DNA of 64,000 bases from an uncultured Draconibacterium sp. (lineage in GTDB: Bacteria > Bacteroidota > Bacteroidia > Bacteroidales > Prolixibacteraceae): the NCBI RefSeq assembly GCF_963674925.1, contig NZ_OY771649.1, positions 930,001 to 994,000 of the forward strand, written 5' to 3'. Positions 45,741 through 54,110 of the stretch are shown in pieces. Every line of letters starts with the position of its first letter. Position 1 is the first letter of the stretch. The notes beneath the pieces were generated by a model. It was given only the letters and a program-made list of their open reading frames with translations. It was not told where the DNA came from and did no database searches. Both the position numbers and the translations under genes were made by a program.

Positions 45741-46601
45741 ATGAGACAACTAAAGATCACAAAGTCGATCACTAACCGTGAAAGTGCCTCTTTAGATAAG
45801 TACTTGCAGGAAATTGGTAAGGAAGAGCTGATTACTGTAGAGGAAGAAGTGGAGTTAGCACAGCGGATCAAAAAGGGCGATCAGGCAGCTTTGGAAAAAC
45901 TTACAAGAGCAAACCTTCGATTTGTAGTATCGGTGGCTAAGCAGTACCAAAATCAGGGACTAAGCTTACCCGACTTAATTAACGAAGGAAACCTTGGTTT
46001 GATTAAAGCAGCTGAGAAGTTCGATGAAACCCGCGGTTTTAAATTCATTTCTTACGCAGTATGGTGGATTCGCCAATCTATTCTTCAAGCGCTCGCTGAG
46101 CAGTCGCGTATAGTTCGTTTGCCTCTGAACCAGGTAGGTTCACTGAATAAGATCAATAAGGCTTATTCAAAATTTGAGCAAGAACACGAACGTAAACCGT
46201 CGCCTGAAGAGTTAGCTGAAACTTTAGAGCTGCCTGCTGATAAGGTTGCTGATACTTTAAGAGTATCGGGAAGACATGTATCGGTTGATGCACCATTTGT
46301 TGATGGTGAAGATAACAGTCTTCTTGACGTATTGGTGAACAATGATTCGCCAAATGCCGACAAGAGCCTTATCAACGAATCTTTGGCAAGAGAAATTTTT
46401 CGCGCTTTAGCAACGTTGACTGAGCGAGAAAGTGACATCATTAAACTGTTTTTTGGCATAGGGTGCCAGGAAATGACATTGGAGGAAATCGGTGAACGAT
46501 TTGGATTAACCCGCGAAAGGGTAAGGCAGATAAAAGAAAAAGCTATAAGACGATTAAGACATACATCGCGTAGCAAATTATTAAAATCATATCTGGGCTA
46601 A
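45741..46601 (+). CDS. rpoD: Primary RNA polymerase sigma factor (RpoD/SigA)
   Basis: A 286-residue sigma-70. Regions 1.2-2.4: ESASLDKYLQEIGKEELIT, LTRANLRFVVSVAKQYQNQG, LPDLINEGNLGLIKAAEKFD and FKFISYAVWWIRQSILQAL. Regions 3-4: VRLPLNQVGSLNKINKAY and LTLEEIGERFGLTRERVRQI-type HTH (MTLEEIGERFGLTRERVRQI). No acidic region 1.1, as usual in Bacteroidota, whose primary sigma reads the TTTG/TAnnTTTG promoter seen throughout this window. Confidence 0.96.
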   Translation: MRQLKITKSITNRESASLDKYLQEIGKEELITVEEEVELAQRIKKGDQAALEKLTRANLRFVVSVAKQYQNQGLSLPDLINEGNLGLIKAAEKFDETRGFKFISYAVWWIRQSILQALAEQSRIVRLPLNQVGSLNKINKAYSKFEQEHERKPSPEELAETLELPADKVADTLRVSGRHVSVDAPFVDGEDNSLLDVLVNNDSPNADKSLINESLAREIFRALATLTERESDIIKLFFGIGCQEMTLEEIGERFGLTRERVRQIKEKAIRRLRHTSRSKLLKSYLG

Positions 46602-46611
46602 GAAGAAAAAA

Positions 46612-46641
46612 AGAAAGGTTGTCATTACAAAATGGCAACCT
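46612..46641. terminator. Terminator between rpoD and the antiporter gene
   Basis: AAAGGTTGTCAT / ATGGCAACCTTT stem with one G-U pair, six-base loop and T run; it lies between convergent genes and the A-rich left side allows use from both. Confidence 0.8.
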
Positions 46642-46649
46642 TTTTTATT

Positions 46650-47906
46650 TTAGTCAATCGGCAGCTCAATAAAATCAGAGTTTTTCCCCTCATCAGCTTC
46701 CAAACTCTCTTCATCTCCCCCGTTTTTTGTATTCGTACTTTTTGTTGCAATTAAAGCCCACGCCATAATTAAACTGGTTGCGATAATTACAACAAATAAT
46801 ACAGCTCCTTCAAATTTTTCGGCCCTTAACGATTCGGGAATAGCAAAAAACAATAGCACTGTAATTAATCCTTTTGGTGCAATAAAGGTTTGCGGAAGTG
46901 TATCTTTTCTTTCGACTACATAGAATAATCCAAATCGTAATATGTAAGTTACTGACAGGAAGATAATGCTGATCAGCCACACTTTCCAGCTAAATAACGA
47001 TGCCAGTGGCAAAGTCATTCCGAAAACTACAAAGAAAAAGGTGCGTACCAAAAAGGCTGTTTCTTTTGTAATCATTTTAAACTGATCGAAAACACCATCA
47101 ATTCGTGAATCGTTTAACCATTCCCGAAGCCTTCCGAAAAGCAAAACTTTATAATTTCGCAGTAGCAGGCCAAACATTAGAATTATAATTAATGACGAAA
47201 GATGGAACATTTTCCCAACGGCATACAGTAAAACCAGTACCGCTAAAAACAGGAAAAACTTTGCATCGCCTTTAATATTCTGGATAATATAAAGCAAACC
47301 ATAACACAGCACCACCGAAATTACCAGCGTAAGTACAATATTACTACCAATGGCAAAACTCAGCTGGCGCATTCCTTCAACATTAAGGTTTTCAACAATC
47401 ATGTAAAACACCATAATGCCCAGGATATCAGAGAAAGTACTTTCGTAAATTAAAAACTCGCGTTTGTATTTTGTAAGATTGGCAACACTTGGGATAATGA
47501 TAGCACTACTCATTATGGAGAGTGGCAGCGCGTATACCAGCGCCGGCAAGAAATAGATTTCAGGAATAAAAAACTGAATAATAAATGCGATTGAAACAGC
47601 TGTTAATCCCAACGATAAAGAAGCAATGGTAAACGATTTCCATATGATTGGCCAGTTCTCCTTCTTCAATTCAAGATCGAGAGCGGCTTCCAGCACGATC
47701 ATTATCAACCCAACAATTCCTAATACTTCGAGTGCCCAGAAATAATCGGGCTCCATTTCAAAGTAGGTCATCAATTCCTGTACTCCAACACCCAGCAATA
47801 TTAAGATCAATACACTAGGCACGTTGGTTTTCCGCGAAAACATATTTGTGAAAAAGGAAAATATTATGATGACACAAAGGCCAATCAAAAAGAGGTATGC
47901 ACTCAT
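46650..47906 (-). CDS. Cation:proton antiporter
   Basis: A 418-residue integral membrane protein with about twelve hydrophobic segments of the monovalent cation:proton antiporter superfamily. VPSVLILILLGVGVQEL and a possible broken helix around ESTFSDILGIMVFYMIVENL (conserved Asp) fit. The C-terminus is short and acidic (GGDEESLEADEGKNSD). It likely exchanges Na+ or K+ for H+; a marine lifestyle would make Na+ sensible, but this is inference. Confidence 0.85.
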   Translation of the reverse strand: MSAYLFLIGLCVIIIFSFFTNMFSRKTNVPSVLILILLGVGVQELMTYFEMEPDYFWALEVLGIVGLIMIVLEAALDLELKKENWPIIWKSFTIASLSLGLTAVSIAFIIQFFIPEIYFLPALVYALPLSIMSSAIIIPSVANLTKYKREFLIYESTFSDILGIMVFYMIVENLNVEGMRQLSFAIGSNIVLTLVISVVLCYGLLYIIQNIKGDAKFFLFLAVLVLLYAVGKMFHLSSLIIILMFGLLLRNYKVLLFGRLREWLNDSRIDGVFDQFKMITKETAFLVRTFFFVVFGMTLPLASLFSWKVWLISIIFLSVTYILRFGLFYVVERKDTLPQTFIAPKGLITVLLFFAIPESLRAEKFEGAVLFVVIIATSLIMAWALIATKSTNTKNGGDEESLEADEGKNSDFIELPID

Positions 47907-48064
47907 AGAGAAAACTTTGTTTTAAGATACACAAACAGTTGGATAATGCAATTGTTTTTATGAAAAACAGTGGCTCTTATCTTTCCGTTAGAAACACTTC
48001 ATACTCAGTAATTACTGATGGTGTAGCTATAAAAATAATATTCCCATACAGTTAGATTTCCATA

Positions 48065-48201
48065 TCAATTTATCCAATGTGGCACATGCTTTTTGAAAAC
48101 TTCCGACAAGACAGCATCCGGTGCATGTACTTTTTATACTGCTCAATCAATTCTGGATTGTCTTCCAGTTTTAAGTTTTTAAAGCAGCGTTTATACGCTA
48201 T
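48065..48201 (-). pseudogene. Decayed L-rhamnose mutarotase-like remnant
   Basis: Directly behind the fucP stop, on the same strand, one frame reads IAYKRCFKNLKLEDNPELI followed by EQYKKY, then a -1-type shift gives HAPDAVLSEVFKKHVPHWIN and a stop. This resembles the start of L-rhamnose mutarotase (RhaM: KRYCKTLxLxDDPELIxEYKxxHAPxxVWPEV). The start codon is ATA, the frame is shifted after about 25 residues, and the rest of the protein is missing. The match is from memory of the family, so the call is tentative; that the DNA is non-functional is clear. Confidence 0.5.
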
Positions 48202-48203
48202 TT

Positions 48204-49505
48204 TTAATGAACCTTTTTAAATGCGTTATATGTTCTTTTGCCATAAATTGCAATTACAACAAAGCAGATAAATGGCAAAATAAACGAAAAGTTGACTGCC
48301 GCAAGCGGTCCGATAGTCCCCTGGTCGATAATTAAACCCTGCAGTGGCGGCATTAATGCTCCGCCAACAATTGCCATTACCAAACCTGCGGCTCCAAGCG
48401 TTGCATCGTCGCCAACATCTTCCAGCGCAATTCCGTAAATGGTTGGAAACATTAGCGACATAAAGGCCGAGGTGGCCACCAACAAATACAAGCCCATCAT
48501 TCCCTGAATTAACACTACTCCAGCCGTTGTACACATTCCGCCAATGGCAAAAAGCAATAACATATAACGGGCGTTCAGGTACTTCATTAAAAAAGTACTT
48601 ATAAATCGGCTGGTAATAAAAATCGCCATGGCAACAATATTGAAATTCTGGGCCTGAGCTTTTGGAATACCCAGATTATCGGCATATTGAATAATAAAAG
48701 TCCAGCACATGATTTGTGCCCCTACATAGAACACCTGTGCAATTACGCCTTCCCTGTATATTTTATTCTGGAATAACCGTTTTGCCGAGTGCCACGGATG
48801 AATTTCATGATCGGCGCTTTCGCGCTTTGGCATTTTTGAAACAACAATAACGATTAGCATTACAATTACAACAAAACCCAGAATTACATACGGATTGCGT
48901 ATTACAGACAGGTCGTTTGTACGAATAGCTGCTTTTTCTGCTGCGTTTAAAGTATCGAAAATCAGGTTTCCGGCAGCATCCCGCTTATCCGATTCTAACG
49001 ACGACAGAATTAGTTTTGAAGCCACAAACATTCCCAAAATCGATCCCATTGGATTAAACGACTGTGCCAGGTTTAAGCGACGCGTTGCGGTAGCCGGATC
49101 TCCCATCGATAAAATATACGGATTGGCTGTGGTTTCCAGGAAAGCCAAACCGAAAGTAAGGATGTACAGCGACATCAGGAAGAAACCAAAAATTTCGTAT
49201 TGCGCAGCCGGAAAGAACAACAAGGCACCAACGGCATATAAAGCCAGGCCAATAATAATTCCGGTTTTGTACGAATATCGTTTTATAATTAACGCCGCCG
49301 GAATAGCCATAGTAGCATATCCGCCATAAAATGCAAACTGCACCATAGCGGCTTTTGCGTTTGATATTTCCATTACCGTTTGAAACGCGGCCACCATCGG
49401 GTTGGTCAAATCATTGGCAAATCCCCAAAGTGCAAATAAACTGGTTATAAGTATAAATGGAACAAGAATTTTCTTGTCCACAACAATTGGTTTTGTTTTA
49501 TTCAT
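48204..49505 (-). CDS. fucP: L-fucose:H+ symporter-like MFS permease
   Basis: A 433-residue MFS protein of the FucP family with twelve hydrophobic segments. Signature stretches: LWGFANDLTNPMVAAFQ, YGGYATMAIPAALIIKRYSY, LAFLETTANPYILSMGDP and RLNLAQSFNPMGSILG. FucP takes up L-fucose with protons; relatives carry other sugars. Here, next to a rhamnosidase and a rhamnose-mutarotase relic, it could import a deoxyhexose released by the exported enzymes (inference). Confidence 0.92.
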   Translation of the reverse strand: MNKTKPIVVDKKILVPFILITSLFALWGFANDLTNPMVAAFQTVMEISNAKAAMVQFAFYGGYATMAIPAALIIKRYSYKTGIIIGLALYAVGALLFFPAAQYEIFGFFLMSLYILTFGLAFLETTANPYILSMGDPATATRRLNLAQSFNPMGSILGMFVASKLILSSLESDKRDAAGNLIFDTLNAAEKAAIRTNDLSVIRNPYVILGFVVIVMLIVIVVSKMPKRESADHEIHPWHSAKRLFQNKIYREGVIAQVFYVGAQIMCWTFIIQYADNLGIPKAQAQNFNIVAMAIFITSRFISTFLMKYLNARYMLLLFAIGGMCTTAGVVLIQGMMGLYLLVATSAFMSLMFPTIYGIALEDVGDDATLGAAGLVMAIVGGALMPPLQGLIIDQGTIGPLAAVNFSFILPFICFVVIAIYGKRTYNAFKKVH

Positions 49506-49585
49506 TGGTTTAATAGTTTTACTAAAATACTGGTAGTTAGTACAGTTTTGACAAGTTACCCGGCAACATTACCGGGCACAACTTT

Positions 49586-50665
49586 CTATAGGTACTTTGA
49601 TTTATTATTAGCTTTTAGCTGTTCAACAATTTTTTTAATATCCTCTGCATTATCGCGTTTGCATACCAGGGTTGTATTTCCGTCGCGCACAACAATTACA
49701 TCGTCGAGACCAACCACGGCAACAAGCCCATCGTCGGTAGACACATACGAGTTTTTAGCGTCTAAAAATATTGCCTCTCCCATTCCGGCATTGCCATTTT
49801 CGTCTTTTTTATCGGTTTGATAAACCGACTCCCAGCTCCCCAGATCATTCCAATCGAAATTTCCTTCAACCAGATAAATGTTTTTGGCATGCTCCATAAT
49901 CCCGTAATCAACCGAAATGCTCTCAACAGCGCGGTAAATGGAGTCCAGCGTTTCAGGATATGAAGGATTGCCTAAATCAGCCTGAATTTTGCGTAAATCA
50001 GCATATAACTCCGGGGCAAATTCTTCAACCGCTTTCAGGAAAACCGATACTTTGAAAACAAATAATCCGCTGTTCCAGTAAAATCCGCCTTGTTTAAGGT
50101 AATCGCTTGCAGTAGCCTCATCCGGCTTTTCCACAAAACGTTCCACTTTAAACTGTTTTATTATTTCGTCGCCGGTAATATCTTCGGCAGTTTGTACGTA
50201 ACCATAACCCGTTGCCGGATAAGTAGGCGTTATTCCAAGCGTAACAATACCATCGCGATCGTTGGCAATTTTAGCAGCAGCCAAAACAGTATCTTCAAAC
50301 AAGGCAATATTTGTAATTAAATGATCGGAAGGAGAAACGACCATTACGCCTTCAGGGTCTTCGCGCTCGGCATACATTGCGGCCAAACCAATACATGGTA
50401 AGGTATTTCTGCCAACCGGCTCGTAAATCAGGTTTTCTTTGGGTAACATCGGAGTTTGTTCCTCCAATACTTTTGCCTGTGTTGCACTTGAAACAATGTA
50501 GATATTTTCTTTTTTGGTGAAAGTTGCAAATCGTTCAATGGTGTCCTGAAGTAGCGATTGTTCGCCAAAAATATTCAGGTATTGTTTTGGTTTTGCCGTT
50601 TTACTGCGTGGCCAGAATCGTGTTCCTGATCCACCCGCCATGATCAGGGTATAAATCTTATCCAT
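49586..50665 (-). CDS. manC: Mannose-1-phosphate guanylyltransferase
   Basis: A 359-residue nucleotidyltransferase making GDP-mannose from GTP and mannose-1-phosphate. The signature LIMAGGSGTRFWPRSK is at the N-terminus, with VVSPSDHLI, GYGYVQTAEDI and RFVEKPDEATA in order, and FDWNDLGSW near residue 270. The C-terminal mannose-6-phosphate isomerase domain is absent, so it is monofunctional. GDP-mannose feeds GDP-fucose and surface polysaccharide synthesis. It lies between fucP and the lyase genes on the same strand, but 80 and 220 bases away. Confidence 0.93.
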   Translation of the reverse strand: MDKIYTLIMAGGSGTRFWPRSKTAKPKQYLNIFGEQSLLQDTIERFATFTKKENIYIVSSATQAKVLEEQTPMLPKENLIYEPVGRNTLPCIGLAAMYAEREDPEGVMVVSPSDHLITNIALFEDTVLAAAKIANDRDGIVTLGITPTYPATGYGYVQTAEDITGDEIIKQFKVERFVEKPDEATASDYLKQGGFYWNSGLFVFKVSVFLKAVEEFAPELYADLRKIQADLGNPSYPETLDSIYRAVESISVDYGIMEHAKNIYLVEGNFDWNDLGSWESVYQTDKKDENGNAGMGEAIFLDAKNSYVSTDDGLVAVVGLDDVIVVRDGNTTLVCKRDNAEDIKKIVEQLKANNKSKYL

Positions 50666-50885
50666 ATTACTAAAAATTAAAAATACGGATGAAAATACGA
50701 ATCTAAAATTACTTCGCTAGTAAACAACGGTAATTTCTGCTGTTTTTTTGTTAAGAAAATTATCAGGCGCTACTTACACCTTCACTAAATTGTGTACACA
50801 ACAGCTAATTCGAATCCTATTTCCCGGCTTTTTGTTCTGTAATTATCTGTTGAACATCCTCCAATTACGACTTTAAATCACCTTT

Positions 50886-52088
50886 TTATTGAAGCGGTTC
50901 ACTCAGCAACCATAATAACGGATTCCTAATGGGTAAATTCCGGATCACTTCCTGCGTTTTAGGATAAGCTTCCAATGTTTTCCACAGTTTAATATATTCC
51001 TTTTTCTCATAGGCTTTGCCGGCAAACAGCAAAAACGGATGCCGAACCGGCCATTCGTCCCAGTACATTACATCCGGTTCTAGAGGCCAGGAAGACTTAT
51101 CCAATATAAAGGGAAACAAATATTCAGCTCCCAACTCCAGGTTTTTACCGTCTGGCGTACTAAATTCATAAAGATTGTTGTTTTCATCACTTAGAATCTC
51201 AGCGGTGGTAAAAAACGCGTCGAGGTTAAACAATGAATATCCATAGGGCTTGGTACGTTCCAGTTCCAATGGAAATGATCCGTTCTCTCCCATTTGATTC
51301 GGAAGCAAAATATTCTTGAAACGATTTCTGCACATCTCTAAAATCTCCTCGTTACCTGTCAGTCGCGCAAAAGCAGCAACCTGCATCACCCAGCAAGTGG
51401 CATGGTTATTTTTGGTATTCATTTCGTCCAAACCATACGGGTGAGTGGTCAGCCAGTGAACAAACTCCTCAAACCACGCCTTTATCTGATTAATTTTCTC
51501 CTGGTCAACAGCACTGTTTTGCTCCAGAATCTCAACCGACCGAGCTACTTCAATCAAATGAATGGCATCGATGATTCCGATACCTCGTCCGGTAACCCGT
51601 CCTTTTATGGCTTGTACATAAAGTAAACCTGGATTCATTCTGGTTTCAGGATTTATAAACCAGGCTTCCAAATGTTTGAGAGAAGCTTCTGCAAATGTCT
51701 TGTCGCCGGTAAGCAGATAAGCCGATGTTTCACGTCCTACAATCTGGCTAAAACGGATCATCGCCAGCCGGTGCGCAACAAAATTGTCAGGATTAGTTTG
51801 ACCATCGCGGCGAATATACGGCCCATCCGGATTTTTAGGATCAGGCCACCAGTAGTCGCCTTCGGAGTAAAAATCGTGTGCTCCGCCGGCGCTGCGTTCA
51901 CAAACAGTAGCGGTTACAGTAAGCGGCAAACTGTCCAAATATTCCGTAGCCGTTTTAATGATGTACTCTTGCTCTGCTTCTGCAATATATGGTACCTGCT
52001 GTTTCTGTGAGCAGGATAACCCGAACATACAGACGAAGAGAAGCAAAATCCCTGTATTTGGTTTATAATAATTGGTTTGTTTCCGCAT
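50886..52088 (-). CDS. Alginate-lyase family lipoprotein
   Basis: A 400-residue lipoprotein: the signal peptide ends in LSC (lipobox; Cys26), so the protein is anchored in the membrane. The alginate_lyase domain (alpha/alpha-toroid, PF05426) shows ERSAGGAHDFYSEGDYWWPD, GQTNPDNFVAHRLAMI, and NNHATCWVMQVAAFARLTG with the HN pair near the active site. Families PL5 and PL38 share this domain; substrate is therefore a uronate polymer such as alginate or glucuronan, not settled by sequence. It is third in a minus-strand run with the heparinase II/III and sulfatase/rhamnosidase genes (23-base gap). Confidence 0.85.
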   Translation of the reverse strand: MRKQTNYYKPNTGILLLFVCMFGLSCSQKQQVPYIAEAEQEYIIKTATEYLDSLPLTVTATVCERSAGGAHDFYSEGDYWWPDPKNPDGPYIRRDGQTNPDNFVAHRLAMIRFSQIVGRETSAYLLTGDKTFAEASLKHLEAWFINPETRMNPGLLYVQAIKGRVTGRGIGIIDAIHLIEVARSVEILEQNSAVDQEKINQIKAWFEEFVHWLTTHPYGLDEMNTKNNHATCWVMQVAAFARLTGNEEILEMCRNRFKNILLPNQMGENGSFPLELERTKPYGYSLFNLDAFFTTAEILSDENNNLYEFSTPDGKNLELGAEYLFPFILDKSSWPLEPDVMYWDEWPVRHPFLLFAGKAYEKKEYIKLWKTLEAYPKTQEVIRNLPIRNPLLWLLSEPLQ

Positions 52089-52111
52089 TTACAATAAATT
52101 GGATTACCGTA

Positions 52112-54040
52112 CTATATCTTTGTAATTACGACCTGGTCTTTACCTTTTATTTTCGGATTCTTGTACTCCAGAATGATCCGGGTAATCACATCCCAATACC
52201 TATTTAATCCTTTATCGGTTACCGGAATCACTTCAACTTTAGGAGTAAAAAGTTTTGTATCATATTTCATTTGAACCGTAAAGTCGTCTCCAGCCAGATT
52301 GATGGTTCCATCACCGTTATCGCTTACTTTCCCTGAAGTTATAAAATTCAAACTGGTAGGCTTATCTGTTAGTTCTTCCAGCTCGTAATCATTTGAAACA
52401 GTAAATTTCTTTCCCCTGTCCAAACGATAAGTGCGCACCCATTTTTTTACTTTTGCTTCTTCGGGATAGGCGCCGGCGATATCGGTAGAAAAAATTGCTT
52501 TTTTTGAATCGGCACTAAAAGTAGAATTCATCGCTTTATACTTGCGGCCTTCTTTCTGGTCAACACCATTTATTTTTGGCAACTGATGATAACCCGACTG
52601 CATGGTCCATATCTCATATCTTCTGCTGCTAAATGTTTTTGCGGTGTAGGTTTCGCGGCCAATGTCTACCAAACAAGGTTTGCCATCAAAATACAAAACA
52701 AAAGAACCCAGATCGTTGTGATTGTGGCTTTCAGCATTGTGTCCGCCTTTAGCTGCAAAGTAGAATCCATCGGTTGAGCCAGCCATATCGCGGGCACCTG
52801 CCACTTGTGTTTCAGGCAGCCAGAAATCGCTGATCAATGCATTCTCAGCTTCAACATCCGCGATCTCTTTCAAATACATTAGTTCCATGATCTGCTCATC
52901 TACTTTTCCTCCGGGAGGTTTTACTCCCCAGTCTTGTTTTTCAGCGAGAAATGCGCCAAACTTCTGCATAACAGGGTCGCCAATATCTTTTCCATAACTG
53001 TAAATTATCTGAGGTCGGCTTCCGGTTGTGGCATCAGCGTCGGCAAAATTTACGAAATACGGATAATTTACGTAGGCTTTGTAAATATAATTCCCCATGT
53101 TCCTGATCAGCTGATCATCGAAAACATCGAATTTGCCATTAGTAGCACGTTTTAAAAGATCGAGGTTCTGATAAAGAGAAGCTCCTGCCCTGCCCCAGTA
53201 CGACGGGCCCTCGTCGCAACCACCATCATTCGGGTAAACATTGATAAACTGATCGAGCGATCGTACCACTTTATCCACCCCTGCAATTTTCTTTTCCTGA
53301 TCGTCTTCCAGAATCAAAATGGAAGTCAGGATATTATGGTTGGTCCATGGATTCCAGTTGTTTACATCCCGACTTCCATCAAGCCCCTGCCACCAGAAAT
53401 CATTGCGTTCATAGTACGGAATCACTGCCTTCTTCATGATCTCATCTTTCAGGCGTTTCGCGATAAGCGGATGCACCTTATCAAACTCATCTTTAAACAA
53501 AAACCATGTCCACGAAAGGATATTTGAAATTTCGCCAACGCCTAAATCAATAACCGGTTCATCGGCATCGGGCAAACCATGTGGCGCTTTTTGCGACGTT
53601 AAATGCGCCGACCATCCCCACCAGGTTTGCTCGCTGTAATACCAAACGCCGTTAATTATCTGGTCAATAAAACGTCCTTTTCCTTCTGTAAGCTCCGCCA
53701 TTACCGAAGCCATTAATGCAGCGCGTGGTGCAGAATAGGCTTCTTGCCGACGGTCGCCTGAACGAATTATCTCGAGATAATCGGTTGCTTTAACCACCGG
53801 CCAATCATAATCAAGATATTCTTCTCCTTCCTCAATATAGGCAGTCCTGATTTCCTCTGGTAAATTATTCCAAAAATTCCGGCTTTTGTAGGTCGGAAAT
53901 CCAAGGTCTGAAAAATCCTTAATAAGTACTTTTTCTATTTCAACTACCCTTGCTTCTTTTTGAAGGATGTCTCTTTTTTCTTTCGAAAAACTGCTCATGG
54001 CTAAGCTGCTGAAAAGAAAAAGAATAAACAGTTTTTTCAT
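52112..54040 (-). CDS. Heparinase II/III-family polysaccharide lyase, exported
   Basis: A 642-residue exported protein. Signal peptide MKKLFILFLFSSLAMSSFSK. An N-terminal alpha/alpha-toroid (residues about 60-350; WWGWSAHLTSQKAPHGLPDA, WNPWTNHNILTSILIL) precedes the heparinase II/III C-terminal beta-sheet domain beginning AKGGHNAESHNHNDLGSFVL and DIGRETYTAKTFSSRRYEIW. The His/Asn/Tyr residues in these blocks match the lyase active-site layout. Family members cut heparin, alginate oligomers, and, in marine flavobacteria, ulvan. Its substrate here is unknown. Gap of 70 bases to the upstream fusion gene. Confidence 0.88.
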   Translation of the reverse strand: MKKLFILFLFSSLAMSSFSKEKRDILQKEARVVEIEKVLIKDFSDLGFPTYKSRNFWNNLPEEIRTAYIEEGEEYLDYDWPVVKATDYLEIIRSGDRRQEAYSAPRAALMASVMAELTEGKGRFIDQIINGVWYYSEQTWWGWSAHLTSQKAPHGLPDADEPVIDLGVGEISNILSWTWFLFKDEFDKVHPLIAKRLKDEIMKKAVIPYYERNDFWWQGLDGSRDVNNWNPWTNHNILTSILILEDDQEKKIAGVDKVVRSLDQFINVYPNDGGCDEGPSYWGRAGASLYQNLDLLKRATNGKFDVFDDQLIRNMGNYIYKAYVNYPYFVNFADADATTGSRPQIIYSYGKDIGDPVMQKFGAFLAEKQDWGVKPPGGKVDEQIMELMYLKEIADVEAENALISDFWLPETQVAGARDMAGSTDGFYFAAKGGHNAESHNHNDLGSFVLYFDGKPCLVDIGRETYTAKTFSSRRYEIWTMQSGYHQLPKINGVDQKEGRKYKAMNSTFSADSKKAIFSTDIAGAYPEEAKVKKWVRTYRLDRGKKFTVSNDYELEELTDKPTSLNFITSGKVSDNGDGTINLAGDDFTVQMKYDTKLFTPKVEVIPVTDKGLNRYWDVITRIILEYKNPKIKGKDQVVITKI

Positions 54041-54110
54041 GATTATCAGGTTTTAGTTTTTTGTATGATTCGTATACTTATGACAAAAGATTCTTGTTCA
54101 ATCTTCAGAT

